The notes below the pieces were generated by a model. It had not been told where the DNA came from and ran no database searches. It saw only the letters and a list, made by a program, of their open reading frames with translations. A stretch of DNA of 64,000 nt from Sinorhizobium americanum (GTDB lineage: Bacteria; Pseudomonadota; Alphaproteobacteria; Rhizobiales; Rhizobiaceae), in NCBI RefSeq assembly GCF_001651855.1, contig NZ_LNQC01000056.1:156341-220340 (forward strand). Direction: 5' to 3'. Positions 42,187 through 48,928 of the stretch are shown piece after piece (the first letter of the stretch is position 1; each line of letters opens with the position of its first letter). The translations under genes and the position numbers were made by a program.

Positions 42187-43140
42187 ATGAATGCCATTAT
42201 CACTCAGGACGCTCAGCAGGTCGCAATGAGCTTCCTTATCCGTCAGGCCTCGCTTATCGAGCCGACGGTCTATGCGATCAAGTACCAGGAGATCCAGTAC
42301 GCCCAGCTGATCCCCGTCGACACCTCGGCGCCGGAATGGATTCAGTCTGTGACCTACTTCTCCATGGACGGAGTGGGCCAGGCGCAGTGGTTCTCCGGCC
42401 TGGCGCACGATGTGCCGAAGGTCGAACTGACCCGCGAGAAGTTCGAAACCGGAGTCAGCATGGCCGCCATCGGCTACGGGTACACGCTCGAGGAGCTCGG
42501 CACTGCTCAGCTGCTCGGCATGAACCTCAGTGCCGATAAGGCCACTCTCGCTCGCCGCGTCGCGGAAGAGAAGATCGACACCGTCGCTTTTGTCGGCGAT
42601 ACCGGCAAGGGCTTCACCGGCCTGGTGAACGCTTCGACGCCGACGGCTACCACGGCCCCGGCCGACGGTACCGGCTCGGCAACGACCTTCGCCAGCAAGA
42701 CGCCGGACCAGATCCTCCGCGACATCAACGGCCAGCTCACCGGCATCTTCACCGGCACGCTTGGCGCGGAGATCGCGGACACGCTGCTCCTGCCGTATTC
42801 GGTGCTGCTCGATCTTTCGACGCGCCGGATCGACGCCGTCAACCAGACGACCATCCTCGAATGGATTCGGCGGAACAACATCTACACGCTGACGACCGGT
42901 CAGGAACTGACTATCCGCGGCGTGTTCGGCTACCTCGATACGGCCGGCGCCGGCAGCACCAAGCGCATGGTTGCCTACCGCCGCTCGCCCGAGGTGCTGA
43001 AGATGCACATCCCTATGCCTTTCCGGTTCCTGCCGGCCTGGCAGACCGGACCGATGAAGTTCGACGTTCCGGGCATCTTCCGCGTCGGTGGCGTCGACAT
43101 CCGCCGGCCGAAGGCTGTCCGTTACCTCGACGGCATCTAA
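42187..43140 (+). CDS. Major capsid protein (DUF2184)
   Basis: 317 residues from ATG 42187. GVSMAAIGYGYTLEELGTAQLLGMNL, RVAEEKIDTVAFVGD and the C-terminal MPFRFLPAWQTGPMKFDVPGIFRVGGVDIRRPKAVRYLDGI are typical of DUF2184 capsid proteins (HK97-like fold). Forms the icosahedral shell. Located as expected after protease, scaffold and cement genes. Confidence 0.88.
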   Translation: MNAIITQDAQQVAMSFLIRQASLIEPTVYAIKYQEIQYAQLIPVDTSAPEWIQSVTYFSMDGVGQAQWFSGLAHDVPKVELTREKFETGVSMAAIGYGYTLEELGTAQLLGMNLSADKATLARRVAEEKIDTVAFVGDTGKGFTGLVNASTPTATTAPADGTGSATTFASKTPDQILRDINGQLTGIFTGTLGAEIADTLLLPYSVLLDLSTRRIDAVNQTTILEWIRRNNIYTLTTGQELTIRGVFGYLDTAGAGSTKRMVAYRRSPEVLKMHIPMPFRFLPAWQTGPMKFDVPGIFRVGGVDIRRPKAVRYLDGI

Positions 43141-43152
43141 GGGGAGGCGATG

Positions 43153-43608
43153 ATGAAAGTCACCAACACCCAGGCAGGCCCGCGGGGCATCAACACGGTC
43201 AACGGCCCGGTTCTCATCGAACCGGGCGAGACTGTTGAAGTGGAAGTCTTCGATCGCGAGAAGGCGCACATGGAGGCGTCCAAGTGGTTCGATGTCGACG
43301 GCGACTACACCGAGAATCCGAGCGTCACCGCGGCGCCCGCGTTGAAGGAAGCCGCCGAGAATACCGAATCCGAGCTGGAGCGTCTCCGCGCACAGCTTGC
43401 CGAGCGCGACGCCGAACTGGCGAAGCTCAAGGCAGAGCAGCAGGAAGAGCAGCCCAAGACGGCGGCCGAGGTCCTCGACATGGCGAAGGATCCGAACGTG
43501 CAGTTCATGTCCTTCAAGGCAGCGGCTTCGAAGCTGCTCGGCGACAAAACGCCGGCCAAGAAGGACGAGATCCTCGCCGCGCTCGAAGAGCTGGCCACCA
43601 AGCCCTGA
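43153..43608 (+). CDS. Hypothetical head-region protein with coiled coil
   Basis: About 151 residues. The N-terminal beta segment (GINTVNGPVLIEPGETVEVEVFDREKA) resembles small head proteins. An acidic coiled coil (AENTESELERLRAQLAERDAELAKLKAEQQ) and a helical end follow. GGGGAGG is a strong ribosome site; the second of two adjacent ATGs is chosen for spacing. Role unknown, likely virion assembly. Confidence 0.68.
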   Translation: MKVTNTQAGPRGINTVNGPVLIEPGETVEVEVFDREKAHMEASKWFDVDGDYTENPSVTAAPALKEAAENTESELERLRAQLAERDAELAKLKAEQQEEQPKTAAEVLDMAKDPNVQFMSFKAAASKLLGDKTPAKKDEILAALEELATKP

Positions 43609-43658
43609 CAATCAGCCCGGCGGCTATCTGCCGGGCCACACTTGCATCGGAGATCGAC

Positions 43659-44153
43659 ATGGCTGGATACGGCGACAATGCAGGCTTTACGTCTTACGCT
43701 GAAGCGGCCGGCTATGTCTTTCCCGATGGCACGAGCGATGCCCAGAAAACCGCTGCACGCCAGCGCGGCTCTCTGGTGATCGATCGGTATGAGCCGCGGT
43801 TTAGCGGCAAGCGGACCGGTGGGTATGCCCAGGAGCGGGCATGGCCGCGCACAGGCGCCACGACCTATTACGGCGAGGCGCTTCCGTCGGACACGGTCCC
43901 GGTCGCGATCATCAATGCCTCGTATGAGGCGGCCTTCATCGAGCTGACAAATCCCGGCAGCCTTTCACCTGTCGTTACCGGGACATCCACGGTAAAACGC
44001 GAGAAGGTAGGACAGCTTGAAGTCGAATATTCAACTTCTTCTTCAACTGAAATTGATCAGATAGTTGCCCTTGCCACGCCAGTCGTCACGCTGATCGAAG
44101 GGCTGCTCTGGCCGTTTCTTGTGCCGATCCTCCCCGGGGCTCTGGTTGTCTGA
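43659..44153 (+). CDS. Head-tail connector-like protein (DnaT-like/gp6 type)
   Basis: 164 residues. GFTSYAEAAGYVFPDGTSDAQKTAARQRGSLVIDRYEPRFSG and WPRTGA...VPVAIINASYEAAF are the usual pattern of phage proteins annotated DnaT-like or head-tail connector (first joining protein). The next gene starts in the stop (overlap). It probably forms the ring under the portal. Confidence 0.78.
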   Translation: MAGYGDNAGFTSYAEAAGYVFPDGTSDAQKTAARQRGSLVIDRYEPRFSGKRTGGYAQERAWPRTGATTYYGEALPSDTVPVAIINASYEAAFIELTNPGSLSPVVTGTSTVKREKVGQLEVEYSTSSSTEIDQIVALATPVVTLIEGLLWPFLVPILPGALVV

Positions 44154-44518
44154 TGGCGAACCCTCTTTTCGCCCGCCTGCAAGCGACTGCGCAGCGCCTC
44201 ATTGCCAAGTATGGCCAGACGGGCACCGTAACGCGCATCTCCGAGCCTGATCCGGTCAACGGTGGCGATCCGGTACCGACGCCGCACACGGCCACGCTTG
44301 TGCCGATGCAGTACGAGGCGAAGGAGATCGACGGTACCGAGATCCTGGCCGGTGACATGCAGATTTACATCAGCAGCGTCGGCCTCGCGATCGTCCCGAC
44401 CGTTGGTGACCTGGTCAGCGCCAGCGGCAAGACATTCCGCATCATCAATGCGGACCCGAACAATTACGACGGCCTGACCAACGTCGTTTTCATCGTCCAG
44501 GGACGGATCGCCTCTTAG
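44153..44518 (+). CDS. Head-tail joining protein (stopper-like)
   Basis: 121 residues. QTGTVTRISEPDPVNGGDPVPTPHTATLVPMQYEAKEIDGTEILAGDMQIYISSVGL is the pattern of small beta-barrel head closure proteins. One-base overlap with the connector gene supports the assignment. Confidence 0.75.
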   Translation: MANPLFARLQATAQRLIAKYGQTGTVTRISEPDPVNGGDPVPTPHTATLVPMQYEAKEIDGTEILAGDMQIYISSVGLAIVPTVGDLVSASGKTFRIINADPNNYDGLTNVVFIVQGRIAS

Positions 44519-44727
44519 TCGTGACCAGGCGCCGACCACTGGAGCTGGAACAAGACGCTATCATCGCGCGACGGGAACCAGCAGTGAGCATCGAGACCGG
44601 ATGCTTCAGCTTCGGCGCTAGGGTCCTTGAGAACGTAACAACCAGCATACGTCTTCACCGACTTGCAAAGCCGCTCCAAATCCGAATGGCGGACATTTCT
44701 GACTAGAACAGGCTCAAACTCTTCCAT
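44515..44727 (-). CDS. Small hypothetical protein (moron candidate)
   Basis: 70 residues with a GGGGAG ribosome site before ATG 44727. EPVLVRNVRHSDLERLCKSVKTYAGCYVL is alpha/beta-like; the C-terminus is Trp-rich. Opposite strand to the head-tail genes, converging with a four-base overlap. Function unknown. Confidence 0.58.
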   Translation of the reverse strand: MEEFEPVLVRNVRHSDLERLCKSVKTYAGCYVLKDPSAEAEASGLDAHCWFPSRDDSVLFQLQWSAPGHD

Positions 44728-44801
44728 TGGTTCGCTCCCCTGCGATCCGGCGGCAAGAGACTATTATCGAAAGCTAATGTTGAAAAGAGAGGATTCCAGC
44801 C

Positions 44802-44972
44802 ATGAAAATCCGCTTCGTGAAGGGCTATAACTCCCACGCCGTCGGCGACGTCGTCGATGCGTCCGACCTGTCGGGCGGGCTCGCCCAGGGCCTGATCAAT
44901 CTCGGCATCGCTGAAAAGATGCCTGAGGAGAAGGTCGCCAAGAAGGGCGAGAAGGCCGGCGCCGCGGAGTAA
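44802..44972 (+). CDS. Small head-tail region protein
   Basis: 56 residues. MKIRFVKGYNSHAVGDVVDASDLSGGLAQGLINLGIAE has the look of the short virion proteins (K-x-x-x-Y-x-x-G-D-V) found beside capsid genes. A Lys/Ala/Glu tail follows. Ribosome site AGAGAGGA and TAATG coupling with the next gene support it. Confidence 0.68.
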   Translation: MKIRFVKGYNSHAVGDVVDASDLSGGLAQGLINLGIAEKMPEEKVAKKGEKAGAAE

Positions 44973-46024
44973 TGGCAACCCTTCGCCAGCAGCTCGACGC
45001 GCTCATCGACGAGCTTTCCCCGGTAATGGAGAAGGCCTTCCGCGAGGCGATCGAGGACATCAAATCCGAGATCGTGCTTCGCGAAGTCGTCGAGCGGCTC
45101 GAGCGCCGGGACATCGAGGGCGCCATTGCGGCGCTGCATATCGACCCGGCTGCCTTCCGGCCGCTGTCCGAAGCGATCCGCACCGCCTTCAACGCCGGCG
45201 GTCTCCTCGTCGCCAAGAACATGCCCCGCCTGGCAGACCCGATGGGCGGCCGTGTCGTCTTCCGCTGGGACGTTCAGAACCAGCGCGCCGAGCAGATTAT
45301 CCGCGAAGCCTCGTCGACGATGATCACGCATGTCACCGAAGACACGAAGCAGATGGCCCGGGAGCGGATCGAAGCCGGCTATGCCAAGGGGCAGGGGCCG
45401 AACACGATCGCACTCGATATCGCCGGCCGGGTGAACAAGGTCACCGGGCGCCGCGAGGGTGGCTTGCTCGGCATGACGTCGCAGCTGGCCCGCACCGTCG
45501 AGAACGCGCGCACGGCGCTGCTGTCGGGCGATGTTGAGGGCATGAAGCACTACCTGACGCTGACGCGTCGCGACAAGCGCTTCGACCGGCAGGTCGCCAA
45601 GGCCATTCGGGAAGGCAAGCCGCTACCGGCCGACGCCGTCGCAAAGATCACCGGGAGGCTTGCGGACCGATATGTCCAGCTTCGGGCCCAGACGATCGCG
45701 CGGACGGAAACGCAGGCATCGGTCCATGCGGCCAAGCACGAGGCATACCAGCAGGGGCTGGACCGCGCCGGCCGCGATGCTGCTCTCGTAACCAGGCGCT
45801 GGCGTTCTGTCGGCGACGGCCGGGTGCGCCACACACACCAGGCCCTGAGCGGCGACGAGCTCGCCGGTATGGATCTGCCGTTTCAATCGCCGTCGGGCGC
45901 CCTGCTGCGCTTCCCGGGCGATACGAGCCTCGGCGCCGGCGCGGCTGAGATCATCGGCTGCCGCTGCCACGTCGAATACAACTTTGACTTCGCGGAAGAA
46001 TACGCGAGATCGCGAGGCCGCTGA
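44972..46024 (+). CDS. Minor head protein (SPP1 gp7 / Mu F-like)
   Basis: 350 residues. The long helical N-terminus (LRQQLDALIDELSPVMEKAFREAIEDI) precedes the Phage_Mu_F block: ARTETQASVHAAKHEAYQQ, WRSVGDGRVRHTHQALSGDE and EIIGCRCHVEYNF. Such proteins sit inside or near the portal and help DNA ejection. Usually encoded right after the portal; here it is displaced into the joining region. Confidence 0.85.
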   Translation: MATLRQQLDALIDELSPVMEKAFREAIEDIKSEIVLREVVERLERRDIEGAIAALHIDPAAFRPLSEAIRTAFNAGGLLVAKNMPRLADPMGGRVVFRWDVQNQRAEQIIREASSTMITHVTEDTKQMARERIEAGYAKGQGPNTIALDIAGRVNKVTGRREGGLLGMTSQLARTVENARTALLSGDVEGMKHYLTLTRRDKRFDRQVAKAIREGKPLPADAVAKITGRLADRYVQLRAQTIARTETQASVHAAKHEAYQQGLDRAGRDAALVTRRWRSVGDGRVRHTHQALSGDELAGMDLPFQSPSGALLRFPGDTSLGAGAAEIIGCRCHVEYNFDFAEEYARSRGR

Positions 46025-46485
46025 TGGCGGAGAACAGTTTCGCTGCCCAGGTCTCTGAATGGGTGACGCAGGAGAAGGCCCGGCAAGAGGCTGTGTTGCG
46101 CGAGGCCGCGCAGATGGTCGCGAACAATGTGCGGACGTCGGTGGCTGCCGGAGGCAGAATGCCGGTCGATACCGGCAACCTCAAGAACTCCCTGATGGCG
46201 TCCACCTCGGCCATGCCGACGGTCGATCAAGGTGAGAAGGCCTATCCGGACAGTAGCGGCGAGATCGAGCTCATCATCTCGAACCTAGAAGTCGGTGGCA
46301 CGCTCTATCTCGGATTGCAGGCCGCCTATGGGCCGCGCATGAACTACGGCTTCGTCGGCGAAGACAGCCTCGGGAGGGTCTATAACCAGACGGGATACGG
46401 CTTCGTCGACGCCGAGGCCCAGACCTGGCCGCAAACCGTGGCCGCAGCAGAGGCTAAGGTTCGCGGTCGGTTTGAGAGAGATTGA
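46024..46485 (+). CDS. HK97 gp10-like head-tail / tail completion protein
   Basis: 153 residues. EAAQMVANNVRTSVAAGGRMPVDTGNLKNSLMAS contains the P-V-D-T-G-x-L-x-x-S signature of gp10-like proteins. GLQAAYGPRMNYGFVG and FVDAEAQTWPQTV close the domain. Its ATG overlaps the stop of the minor head gene. Confidence 0.82.
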   Translation: MAENSFAAQVSEWVTQEKARQEAVLREAAQMVANNVRTSVAAGGRMPVDTGNLKNSLMASTSAMPTVDQGEKAYPDSSGEIELIISNLEVGGTLYLGLQAAYGPRMNYGFVGEDSLGRVYNQTGYGFVDAEAQTWPQTVAAAEAKVRGRFERD

Positions 46486-46657
46486 CGCCTTCGGAAAGGC
46501 TCAGAAAAGCAGCCTGAATAATCGACAGATCTCGGATCGCCATGGAGATCACGTCTTGAGCGTGCTTCGTGCGAACGGTGCGGTTGAGCAGCAACGCAAG
46601 GGCTTGATGGATGAGGTCGTAAACCTCTTCGTCGCTGAGCGGGTGATTATCGGCCAT
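46454..46657 (-). CDS. Small helical protein (moron candidate)
   Basis: 67 residues, almost wholly helical (LSDEEVYDLIHQALALLLNRT; AQDVISMAIRDLSIIQAAFLSL). It overlaps the 3' end of the gp10-like gene by 32 bases on the other strand. No family recognised; ribosome site weak. Confidence 0.52.
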   Translation of the reverse strand: MADNHPLSDEEVYDLIHQALALLLNRTVRTKHAQDVISMAIRDLSIIQAAFLSLSEGVNLSQTDREP

Positions 46658-46674
46658 GGGCCTAGAGGTAGCAG

Positions 46675-47106
46675 ATGGCTGACACCGTTGAAAAGAAAAT
46701 CTATCAGGCGCTGCTCATCCAAATGCAGGCCTTCGTTCCACCGGCAGGCGTAACCATCGTCCTGCCCGGGCAGACATTCACGCCGACGGCGACAAGCAAG
46801 TTCGTCTCGGTCGAGGTGCATTTCAACCGCTCGATCGAAACCGATCTGTCCCTCGTCATGGACCCGATCCGGCAAGGCTTCATGCGCACCAACGTCATGT
46901 GGCCGAAGGGATTGGCCATCGTCGACGGCTACGACGTCGCCGGCCAGTTGCGCGGGCACTTTCGCCGCGGCACCAAGCTGTTCCGGACCGACACGCAGGT
47001 TCGCATCGACGAGGATCCGGAGATCGGCGTCCTGGTGACAGGCGACACCCATCACAACATTCCCGTCACCACCCGGTGGCGCTGCTATCCGCAAGTTCCG
47101 GCCTGA
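46675..47106 (+). CDS. Tail terminator-like protein (DUF4128 type)
   Basis: 143 residues. KKIYQALLIQMQAFVPPAGVTIVLPGQTFTPTATSKFVSVEVHFNR and the following VDGYDVAGQLRGHFRRGTKL fit tail-terminator proteins with a DUF4128-type pattern. It lies between gp10-like and tail tube genes, where that component is expected. Confidence 0.75.
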   Translation: MADTVEKKIYQALLIQMQAFVPPAGVTIVLPGQTFTPTATSKFVSVEVHFNRSIETDLSLVMDPIRQGFMRTNVMWPKGLAIVDGYDVAGQLRGHFRRGTKLFRTDTQVRIDEDPEIGVLVTGDTHHNIPVTTRWRCYPQVPA

Positions 47107-47163
47107 TTGGCCCTGCCGTTCCGCGCCTTCGGCAAGCGCAATCAGACATGAGAGGAAAACTCA

Positions 47164-47895
47164 ATGCCCCAGCTTTATCCTGTGGCAGGCGCGAAGATTT
47201 ATATCGGGCCGGCCGTCAACTCCGTACCGGACGATGCTGACGTCATCGAATCCCTGTTCACGTCGGTGAGCTTCACCGAGGTCAAGGGCTGGCAGACCAT
47301 GGGCGCGATCGGCGACGCTGCAACGCTGATCACCGAATCCGTCATTTCTTCCGGGCGTGATCTCAAGGCGAAGGGCACGCGCAACGCTGGCTCGATGCAG
47401 AACAATTTCATCATTCTGCCGACCGACGCGGGCCAGATCGCGCTGATCGCGGCGGAGAAGACCGACTACAACTATCCCTTCAAGCTCGCATTTGACGACG
47501 CACCGCCGGCGAAGACGTCGACGGTGACGATGACGATCGCATCCCCTGGCGTCATCTCGTGGACCGCTCATGGCCTTGCTGCCGGCACGCCGATCAAGTT
47601 CAGCACGACCGGCGCTCTGCCGACGGGTCTCGTGGCAGGCACAACCTACTATGTGGTCAGCCCCACCACCGATGCCTTCAGCGTAGCGGCAACCGCGGGC
47701 GGCGCTGCGATCAACACCACCGGCACTCAGTCGGGCACGCACACCGCCACGACCGTTCCAGTCGGCACAATCAAATACTTCTACGGGATCATCATGACCG
47801 CCCAGGAGAACGGCGGCGGCGCCAACACCGCCCGCCTGCTGCAGGGGAACGTCGAGATCAACTCGCCGATCCTGACGATCGCTCCGATCGGTTGA
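47164..47895 (+). CDS. Major tail tube protein
   Basis: 243 residues. KIYIGPAVNSVPDDADVIESLFTSVSFTEVKGWQ begins a tail-tube beta fold. An inserted Gly/Thr/Ala-rich segment (about 120-195: HGLAAGTPIKFSTTGALPTGL, TYYVVSPTTDAF) is a repeat-like surface domain seen in phage tail proteins. The C-terminus returns to the tube fold (GIIMTAQENGGGANTARLLQGNVEI). Forms the tail cylinder. Confidence 0.82.
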   Translation: MPQLYPVAGAKIYIGPAVNSVPDDADVIESLFTSVSFTEVKGWQTMGAIGDAATLITESVISSGRDLKAKGTRNAGSMQNNFIILPTDAGQIALIAAEKTDYNYPFKLAFDDAPPAKTSTVTMTIASPGVISWTAHGLAAGTPIKFSTTGALPTGLVAGTTYYVVSPTTDAFSVAATAGGAAINTTGTQSGTHTATTVPVGTIKYFYGIIMTAQENGGGANTARLLQGNVEINSPILTIAPIG

Positions 47896-47903
47896 GGTGA
47901 TTG

Positions 47904-48317
47904 ATGTCTGAAGAGTTCGTCGACCTTTCCGGCCTCGAAGCCCTCGTCCAGTCTCAGGAAGAGGGCATCGAAATCACCATCGTAAATGAGCAGGGCAATC
48001 CGATCGGCCTCAAGATCGGCGTCGTTGGCCCGGACAGCGACCGCATGCAGAAGGCAATGCGGGAAGTCGCCGCGGAGTTTGCCAAGAAGGCGGCCGAGCG
48101 CGAGAGCCTTGGCGAGCCGCTGGCGGATGAAGCAGACGCCCGTCTGATCGCCATCCTGGCGAAGGCAACTACGCATTGGGCGCCTAACCCGAAGATCGCC
48201 GGCCAGGTTGTTCCCTTCTCGGAAGAGAACGTCCGGAACCTCTACACCAAGTTCAAGATCATCCGTGATCAGGTGGAGGCGAAGGCCGCGCGCCGCGCAT
48301 CTTTTACAAAGGGCTGA
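47904..48317 (+). CDS. Tail assembly chaperone, short form (G-like)
   Basis: 137 residues, acidic, without known enzymatic motif (LEALVQSQEEGIEITIVNEQGNPIGLKIGV; MQKAMREVAAEFAKKAAERE). It sits just after the tail tube gene and before the tape measure gene, the place of lambda G. The slippery site A-AAG-GGC lies directly before its stop, so a fraction of ribosomes should make a longer GT-like form. Confidence 0.82.
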   Translation: MSEEFVDLSGLEALVQSQEEGIEITIVNEQGNPIGLKIGVVGPDSDRMQKAMREVAAEFAKKAAERESLGEPLADEADARLIAILAKATTHWAPNPKIAGQVVPFSEENVRNLYTKFKIIRDQVEAKAARRASFTKG

Positions 48318-48664
48318 TCGACAGGCTCTGTCAGCTTATCGTCGATCAGCAGGAGGGGCGGAAGCTCATCGTACCGGCCGCCGGCCAACAAGTCTGGTTT
48401 TGGTTCCAGGAGCTTGATGCGCAGCGCACCGGCAACGGCTACGGGCCCAACGCTCTCGGGTTCCAGTCGATCGGAGAATGGGCGAGGCTTCGCGGCCTCG
48501 TCCTCAAGCAGTGGCAGCTGGATGCCATTCTGGCGATGGATTTGAAGCGCCGCGAAGTCATGGCGCGCAAGGATGAGGCGCCTGATCCGGAAAATGCGCC
48601 GGTCTCAGAGCGTCCGCTCACTGCGCGTCTGTTCGACGCGCTGTTCCCGGGCAAGCGGAAATGA
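48308..48664 (+). CDS. -1 frameshift extension of the tail assembly chaperone (GT-like)
   Basis: Slippery heptamer AAAGGGC at 48308-48314 is in the zero frame as A-AAG-GGC with the stop TGA just after it. Shifting back one base reads AAA-GGG-CTG and continues 116 codons (LIDRLCQLIVDQQEGRKL; WFWFQELDAQRTG; EWARLRGLVLKQWQLDAIL) to 48664. The extension has no start codon or ribosome site of its own. A programmed -1 shift here is conserved in position across tailed phages. Confidence 0.8.
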   Translation, partial: KGLIDRLCQLIVDQQEGRKLIVPAAGQQVWFWFQELDAQRTGNGYGPNALGFQSIGEWARLRGLVLKQWQLDAILAMDLKRREVMARKDEAPDPENAPVSERPLTARLFDALFPGKRK

Positions 48665-48670
48665 CGCGGC

Positions 48671-48892
48671 TTATTGACGGGCCTTCTTGGCGCGCTCGTA
48701 AGCACGTTCGATATCTCCAGCCGAGATGAATCCGTTCATTGCGCAGTTCGACAGAACTGGCGTGTCATCGGCGCTCATTTTGCCGTGTTCGATCTCAGAT
48801 AGCCGCTCCCGGCAATCTCGATCGGTCACCGTCTCGCTAGCGTGTGCGTTCCATGCGGCCAAGACTGCCGCCGCCAACATTGCAAATCGCAT
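48671..48892 (-). CDS. Small secreted protein (moron candidate)
   Basis: 73 residues with a signal peptide (MRFAMLAAAVLAAWNAHAS, cleavage after AHAS) and a mature part with two Cys that may form a disulfide (RDCRERLSEIEHGKM; LSNCAMNGFISAGDIERAYERAKK). GGGGAG ribosome site. Opposite strand, wedged between chaperone and tape measure genes. A periplasmic lysogenic function such as exclusion is possible; not recognised. Confidence 0.65.
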   Translation of the reverse strand: MRFAMLAAAVLAAWNAHASETVTDRDCRERLSEIEHGKMSADDTPVLSNCAMNGFISAGDIERAYERAKKARQ

Positions 48893-48928
48893 GTATCTCC
48901 CCGCTTCTAGTGCTGTAGGTGTTCACGA

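Noticed and set aside
42169..43611. 480-codon reverse ORF under the capsid gene
   Set aside because: Antisense shadow of DUF2184 and the next gene.
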